From Isochrysis galbana (Eukaryota; Haptophyta; Isochrysidales; Isochrysidaceae): a stretch of DNA of 64,000 nt. How positions within the stretch are numbered: position 1 is the stretch's first letter; each line of letters opens with the position of its first letter. The stretch spans positions 6,144,148 through 6,208,147 of the forward strand of contig CM030931.1 of the NCBI GenBank assembly GCA_018136815.1, written 5' to 3'. Of this stretch, positions 60,391 through 64,000 are shown piece after piece. The translations under genes and the position numbers were made by a program. A model generated the notes under the pieces. It was not told the DNA's origin. It saw nothing but the letters and a program-made list of their open reading frames with translations, and ran no database searches.

Positions 60391-60595
60391 TTGTCTGGCG
60401 ACGTGTTGTGTGTGGTGGTAGAGTGCCTGTTGGTGACCTGCAGCCCCCTGAGTACCCCAAGCCCCGAGTCTTCCGAGTCATCCTTTCGAGTCTACGAGTC
60501 CCTACGAGTCTCAATCAAGCGGTATCAGCTCGCCGCGCCTTTCCCTACGTCCTCCGTCCCTCCGATTTGCGTTCCGTGCCACTTCCCCGTCCCTT

Positions 60596-61313
60596 TCACA
60601 TGCCCGTCATTTGCCCTCCCCGTTCCCCCGATGAGCCCGTCCCGGGCTCCCCGGGTGAGCCGTGCGCCGCGCTAGCCGCCGGTGCGCCTCCGCGGCTCGT
60701 TTCCAATGAGGAAACGAGCTTCGCTCCGACAACGAGGCGCTCCAAAACGAGATCGAGACGACGCAGCATCTGCTCGAAGGAGGCTTCTATCCTCTCTTCG
60801 AGGGACGCGCCAACTCCTGTAGACCAGACTCCGACGTCATCCAAGTAGGGCATGCAGATTTCCCACGCGAGTCCACCTAGGACGGCGTCCATCACGCGGC
60901 ACATGTAAGAGGGGCCAGACTGAACACCGAACGGCAAGTAGTTAAACTCGTACTTGCCGCGGTGAGTAGTGAACGCGGTGATATACTTATCGGACTCCTT
61001 GATCGGAATACCCAAGAACCCAGAACCCAGAACCAGAAGCCAGGTCCAAGGTACATAGGAACAATGAATCGAGGCGGCCGTGGCCGGACGTTAGTCGGTC
61101 AATCGCTTCGACCGTAAGAGGGAGAGGACTATCTTCGATCCGCAGTTTGGAATTAACATCGCGGTAGTCTACGCAGAAACGTACCGAGCCGTCTTTCTTG
61201 GTGACCAGAACAACACGAGAAGCCCAGGACGAATTGGATTTACGAATGATGCGCCCTTCCTTCCGGCAATTAACATGCCAACGGGCGCGCCCCCACTCAG
61301 ATAACCCGGTCAC
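60596..61313 (-). pseudogene. Ty3/gypsy reverse transcriptase fragment
   Basis: Reading leftwards from ~61313: KSNSSWASRVVLVTKKDGS, VRFCVDYRDVNSKL and LFLCTLDLASG in one frame. Then, in another frame from ~61015, IKESDKYITAFTTHRGKYEF, YLPFGVQSGPSYMCRVMD and ICMPYLDDVGVWS (YLDD active site). The order and motifs define Ty3/gypsy RT. A frame change near 61000-61030 and the lack of other domains make it a dead fragment. Repeat D begins within 10 bp of its upstream end. 60391-60595 has no recognised feature. Confidence 0.87.
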
Positions 61314-61585
61314 TCACTATGGGGTGTGCGGATGGCACCAGCTACAATGGGAGATTGAAGGGCTAAACAAGCTCCCTAAGGGTTCCGGTGAGCGATGGAT
61401 CAGCGAAAAAAAATGGGGGTTATCCGGCGAAAATTTCGAAAATTACCGAATTTCGAATTTCGGGCCTTCGAAGGCGGAGCGCGAAATACAGTCGAGCCCC
61501 CCTCCCAGTATATTTATAGTGAGGCCCTTCATGCGAGGCACAAATATCGAATGACGAGGAAATTTGTGACGCCAACTTACTGGGG
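61304..61585. repeat. dispersed repeat D, copy 2
   Basis: CCCGGTCACTCACTATGGGG to CAACTTACTGGGGCTC. Matches 5804-6094 throughout, including GAGGCCCTTCATGCGAGGCA and ATCGAATGACGAGGAA. It abuts the gypsy fragment on the left and the 203-bp tandem repeat on the right. Confidence 0.8.
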
Positions 61586-61951
61586 CTCGGCGGGTGGGTG
61601 ATTTCGACGAGGGTTCGGCGCGCGGCCTGCCCGATTGGCGTGACCATCCGGGTGAGATATGCGTATTTGGTATCTGGTGGGGTCCCCCATCCGGATGGAT
61701 CGTCGAAAACGGCCACGCAGCGCGCCCGGCATCGGTTCGAAGTTGGGCTCTCCGGGCCTCCCTCGGCGACGGCTCAACCTTCAATGGGCTCGGCGGATGG
61801 GTGATTTCGACGAGGGTTCGGCGCGCGGCCTGCCCGATTGGCGTGACCATCCGGTTGGGATATGCGTATTTGGTATCTCGTGGGGTCCCCCATCCGGATG
61901 GATCGTCGAAAACGGCCACGCAGCGCGCCCGGCATCGGTTCGAAGTTGGGC
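61584..61951. repeat. 203-bp tandem duplication
   Basis: GGCTCGGCGG...GGGTGATTTCGACGAGGG restarts at 61787. The second unit ends early at TTCGAAGTTGGGC. The units differ at few positions, for example GTGAGATATGCG against TTGGGATATGCG. Overlapping open frames reflect the repeat, not a gene. Confidence 0.88.
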
Positions 61952-61972
61952 TTTTTAAGCTTTTGCGATTTT

Positions 61973-62270
61973 GAAACCGACACTAGAGAGAGACATCAGA
62001 ACCCGGACTTAACTAAAACAAGCAAAACGTAGACGGATAGACACACACGACAATATCGACAAACTCAAAAGGCCTGCCCGGACCCCACGCTCCGAACCAG
62101 GCCTCAGGTAGTGTACCGAGGCCGGACCCCGGAAACCGAAGAAAAAGGAATGAAGGGGGGCAGGGGAAGAGGTGGAGGGAGGGAAGTTAAGGGCGTTGTA
62201 GATAGCAAAGGCAAAGGAGAGGCCCATAGCTAGCAGGCGAGTAGCCCCGAATCTTCAGAAGTTTTTTTTT
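61973..62270 (+). mobile_element. 5'-truncated LINE 3' end with 16-bp target duplication
   Basis: AAGCTTTTGCGATTTT flanks it at 61957-61972 and 62271-62286. The insert includes GGCCTGCCCGGACCCCACGC, AGGAATGAAGGGGGG and AGTTAAGGGCG, and ends CCCGAATCTTCAGAAGTTTTTTTTT. This matches the end of the LINE at 29.5-31.2 kb. It establishes the exact 3' end of that LINE, including the T-run. 62287-62556 has no recognised gene. Confidence 0.83.
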
Positions 62271-62556
62271 AAGCTTTTGCGATTTTAGCGTCTTTTGTCA
62301 GTTTTTGATTACGTTTTGTTGTGGGGGGCCAAGGAGGGGGTCCGGGTCCTAATGGGCCCCGGATCCCCGGATATGTGCTAGTTGGGTGTATTGGGAACTT
62401 TCTCCCGAAAAAAATCCTTAAATTTCCTCAATTCTGAGATGGTTATTTTTTCACCCCTTATAAAAACACTGTTTGACCGCCCTAGTATTTGACCTCTGGC
62501 CAAATACGGTAAATACGTATTTCCCATCTAGGCTACCAACTACCAAATCAGGTCGT

Positions 62557-62643
62557 ATGGATTCACGTTTACCCGGTGTTGACCCACTTTGCGTTAACAC
62601 GTTAACACCTCCATTGGCTAGGTGTGGCACATGCGTTAACACT
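62557..62643. repeat. dispersed repeat G, copy 2
   Basis: ATTCACGTTTACCCGGTGTTGACCC to ACATGCGTTAACAC, matching 54839-54918, with an extra CGTTAACA unit. Directly followed by repeat D copy 3. Confidence 0.75.
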
Positions 62644-62735
62644 AGCCCGGTCACTCACAGGGGGGTGCGGAGGGCACCATCTGTAATGGGCAAACGAAGG
62701 CCTAAATAAGCTCCCTATGTTCTGGTATGGTGGTA
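62644..62735. repeat. dispersed repeat D, copy 3 (partial)
   Basis: CCCGGTCACTCACAGGGGGG to CTCCCTATGTTCTGGTATGG, matching the first ~90 bp of 5804-6094, with the TGGTA unit doubled. Confidence 0.7.
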
Positions 62736-62870
62736 TGGTAGATCAGAAAGAAAACCGGGGGATGGAGGCTGACCATATCTATGAATGTGAATACCACTAA
62801 GAGGGCGGAGCAGGCCGCCGCCCCGGAGAGCGTCGTTGTACTGCGGTAGGAGTACAATACTCCTACTCCC

Positions 62871-63055
62871 TGCTGCTCTCTCTCTGTCTCTCTCCCTCTC
62901 TCTCCCTCCCTCCCTCCCTCTCACTCTCTCTCTCCCTCTCCCTCTCTCTCCCTCTCGCTCTCTCTCCCTCCCCTCCCCCTCTCTCTCTCCCTCCCTCCCT
63001 CTCTCTCTCTCTCTCTTTCTCTCTCCCTCTCCCTCTCCCTCTCCCTCTCCCTCTC

Positions 63056-63103
<48 letters not shown>

Positions 63104-63559
63104 CCTCTCCCTCTCACCCTATCTCCCTCTCTCTCTCTCTCTCTCTCTCTCCATCCCCCCCTCCCTCCCTCCCTGTCTCTCTCTCCTCCTTTCCCTCTCT
63201 CTCGCCCTCCCTCTCCCTCTGTCTCTTTCTCCCTATCTCCCTCCCTCTTTTTCTCCCGCCCTCGCTCCCCCTCCCTCCCTCCCTCCTTCCCTCTCTCCCC
63301 CCCCCCCCCTCCCTCCCTCTCCCTCTCCCTCTCTTCCTCTCTCTCTCTCTCTCCTTCCCTCTCTCCCCCCCCTCCCCCCCCCCCCCCCTGTCCCTCTCTC
63401 TCTCTCTTCCTCTCCCCCCCCCCCCCTCTCCCTCTCTCCCTCTCCCCCTCTCCCCCTCTCTATTTCTCCCTACCTCCCCCTTCTTCCCTCCCTCCCTCCC
63501 TCTCGCCCTCCCTCTCTCTACCTCTCTCCCTCCCTCCCTCTCTCTCTCTCTCTCTCTTT
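62871..63559. repeat. ~690-bp pyrimidine tract (CT/CCCT microsatellite)
   Basis: The + strand is almost entirely C and T, built from CT, CCCT, CCCTCT and C-runs. A few breaks such as CACTCTCT, CACCCTAT and CTGTCTCT occur. Open frames across it are Ser/Leu/Pro artefacts. It ends about 46 bp before the DnaJ start codon. Confidence 0.95.
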
Positions 63560-63604
63560 AGCACGCGTGGAACCTCCATCGCTCGGCCGAGCCGGCGCCC
63601 ACGA

Positions 63605-64000
63605 ATGCCAGACCCCTACCGGCTGCTGGGCGTGGAACGGAATGCATCGGAGGCAGACATCAAGAAGGTGCGCTCTCGGCGGCTCCTTACACCGTGCCAC
63701 GCCCGCCCGGCGCGAGCGCAGCGTGCTCTCACGGTTGAAGCTCTCCCCCTGCGGTCAGGCATATCGGCGAGAGGCCCTCAAGTGGCATCCCGACAAGAAC
63801 ACTGACCGGAAAGAGGCCGCAGAGCGCCGATTCAAGGAAATCAGCGATGCATACCGCCTCCTTTCAGATCCTGACGAGCGGGCGCACTATGATCGTTTCG
63901 GAGACAGGCCTTCGCGGCAGCCGAGTCGTTCACAACCAGGCTACGCTAGCCACGGCCGTGCATACCCAGAGGAGATCACGCCCGAGGATATCTTCAACAT
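63605..64000 (+). CDS. DnaJ (Hsp40) chaperone, 5' part, cut by window end
   Basis: Exon 1 63605-63667 ([21 protein letters not shown]), intron GTGCGC..TCAG, exon 2 from 63759. The join gives a canonical J-domain: [20 protein letters not shown] with the HPD triad that stimulates Hsp70 ATPase, then [20 protein letters not shown] and [18 protein letters not shown] linker and [10 protein letters not shown] follow. The EDIFN stretch right after the J-domain resembles DNAJB12/B14- or DNAJB6-like proteins, but the C-terminal part needed to choose lies beyond the window. The start is fixed by the J-domain helix I directly after Met. Confidence 0.92.

Noticed and set aside
61725-61760. GGTTCGAAG as a tRNA T-arm
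   Set aside because: No acceptor, D or anticodon stems at the right spacing; it is part of the 203-bp repeat.
62836-63561. 241-codon Ser/Leu/Pro ORF
   Set aside because: Translation of a CT microsatellite with no coding character.

Overview
The window is nuclear DNA of a eukaryote, most likely a retroelement-rich unicellular alga or other protist. The evidence is spliceosomal introns with AG acceptors, a three-exon cytosolic ribosomal protein eL30 gene, Ty1/copia, Ty3/gypsy and LINE sequences, and large GC-rich intergenic spaces. A multipass family-2 glycosyltransferase, a 4-coumarate-CoA-ligase-like enzyme, a prolyl-4-hydroxylase-like enzyme and algal-type ankyrin/F-box-like repeats fit an alga. 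The lineage cannot be fixed from sequence alone; haptophyte- or stramenopile-like is a guess.

Host genes, left to right: a 1542-aa PH-like acidic/Ser-rich protein (-, 1123-5751); a three-exon prolyl 4-hydroxylase-like gene (+, 8167-10008); an acyl-CoA synthetase (-, 20594-22234) head-to-head with a divergent glutathione synthetase-like gene (+, 22423-24006); an unknown Lys-rich protein (-, 27898-28641); an ankyrin-like protein (-, 28819-29553); a CRAL-TRIO protein (+, 31522-33237); an NSUN5-like rRNA m5C methyltransferase (-, 36330-37700); a J-domain/NPF protein (-, 41506-43062); a three-exon coiled-coil protein (-, 44481-47759); an acidic ORF (-, 49964-50788); eL30 (+, 53367-54118); a six-exon membrane glycosyltransferase (-, 55391-57662); and the start of a DnaJ gene (+, 63605 to the window end).

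Mobile DNA fills most of the rest. 10.3-20.4 kb is a scrambled nest of one copia family around an intact element (12819-17948) whose two 254-bp LTRs look identical. A second copia family survives as four LTRs, each lying 35-215 bp upstream of a predicted start codon. About fifteen pieces belong to a GC-rich, hairpin-headed, T-tailed family. Two of these are full length (754-755 bp) with perfect 16- and 18-bp target-site duplications, and two relatives have 16- and 17-bp duplications. They behave like SINEs or non-autonomous LINEs. One shares its 3' end with a LINE found here at 29.5-31.2 kb. Their terminal hairpins differ between subfamilies but keep pairing.

The hairpin-headed family is the best candidate for something undescribed. 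Other structure includes a 172-bp tandem array (51 kb), a 17-bp palindromic minisatellite split by an insertion (59.9-60.4 kb), a 690-bp pyrimidine tract just before the DnaJ gene, and an unusual GTNCG class of splice donors.
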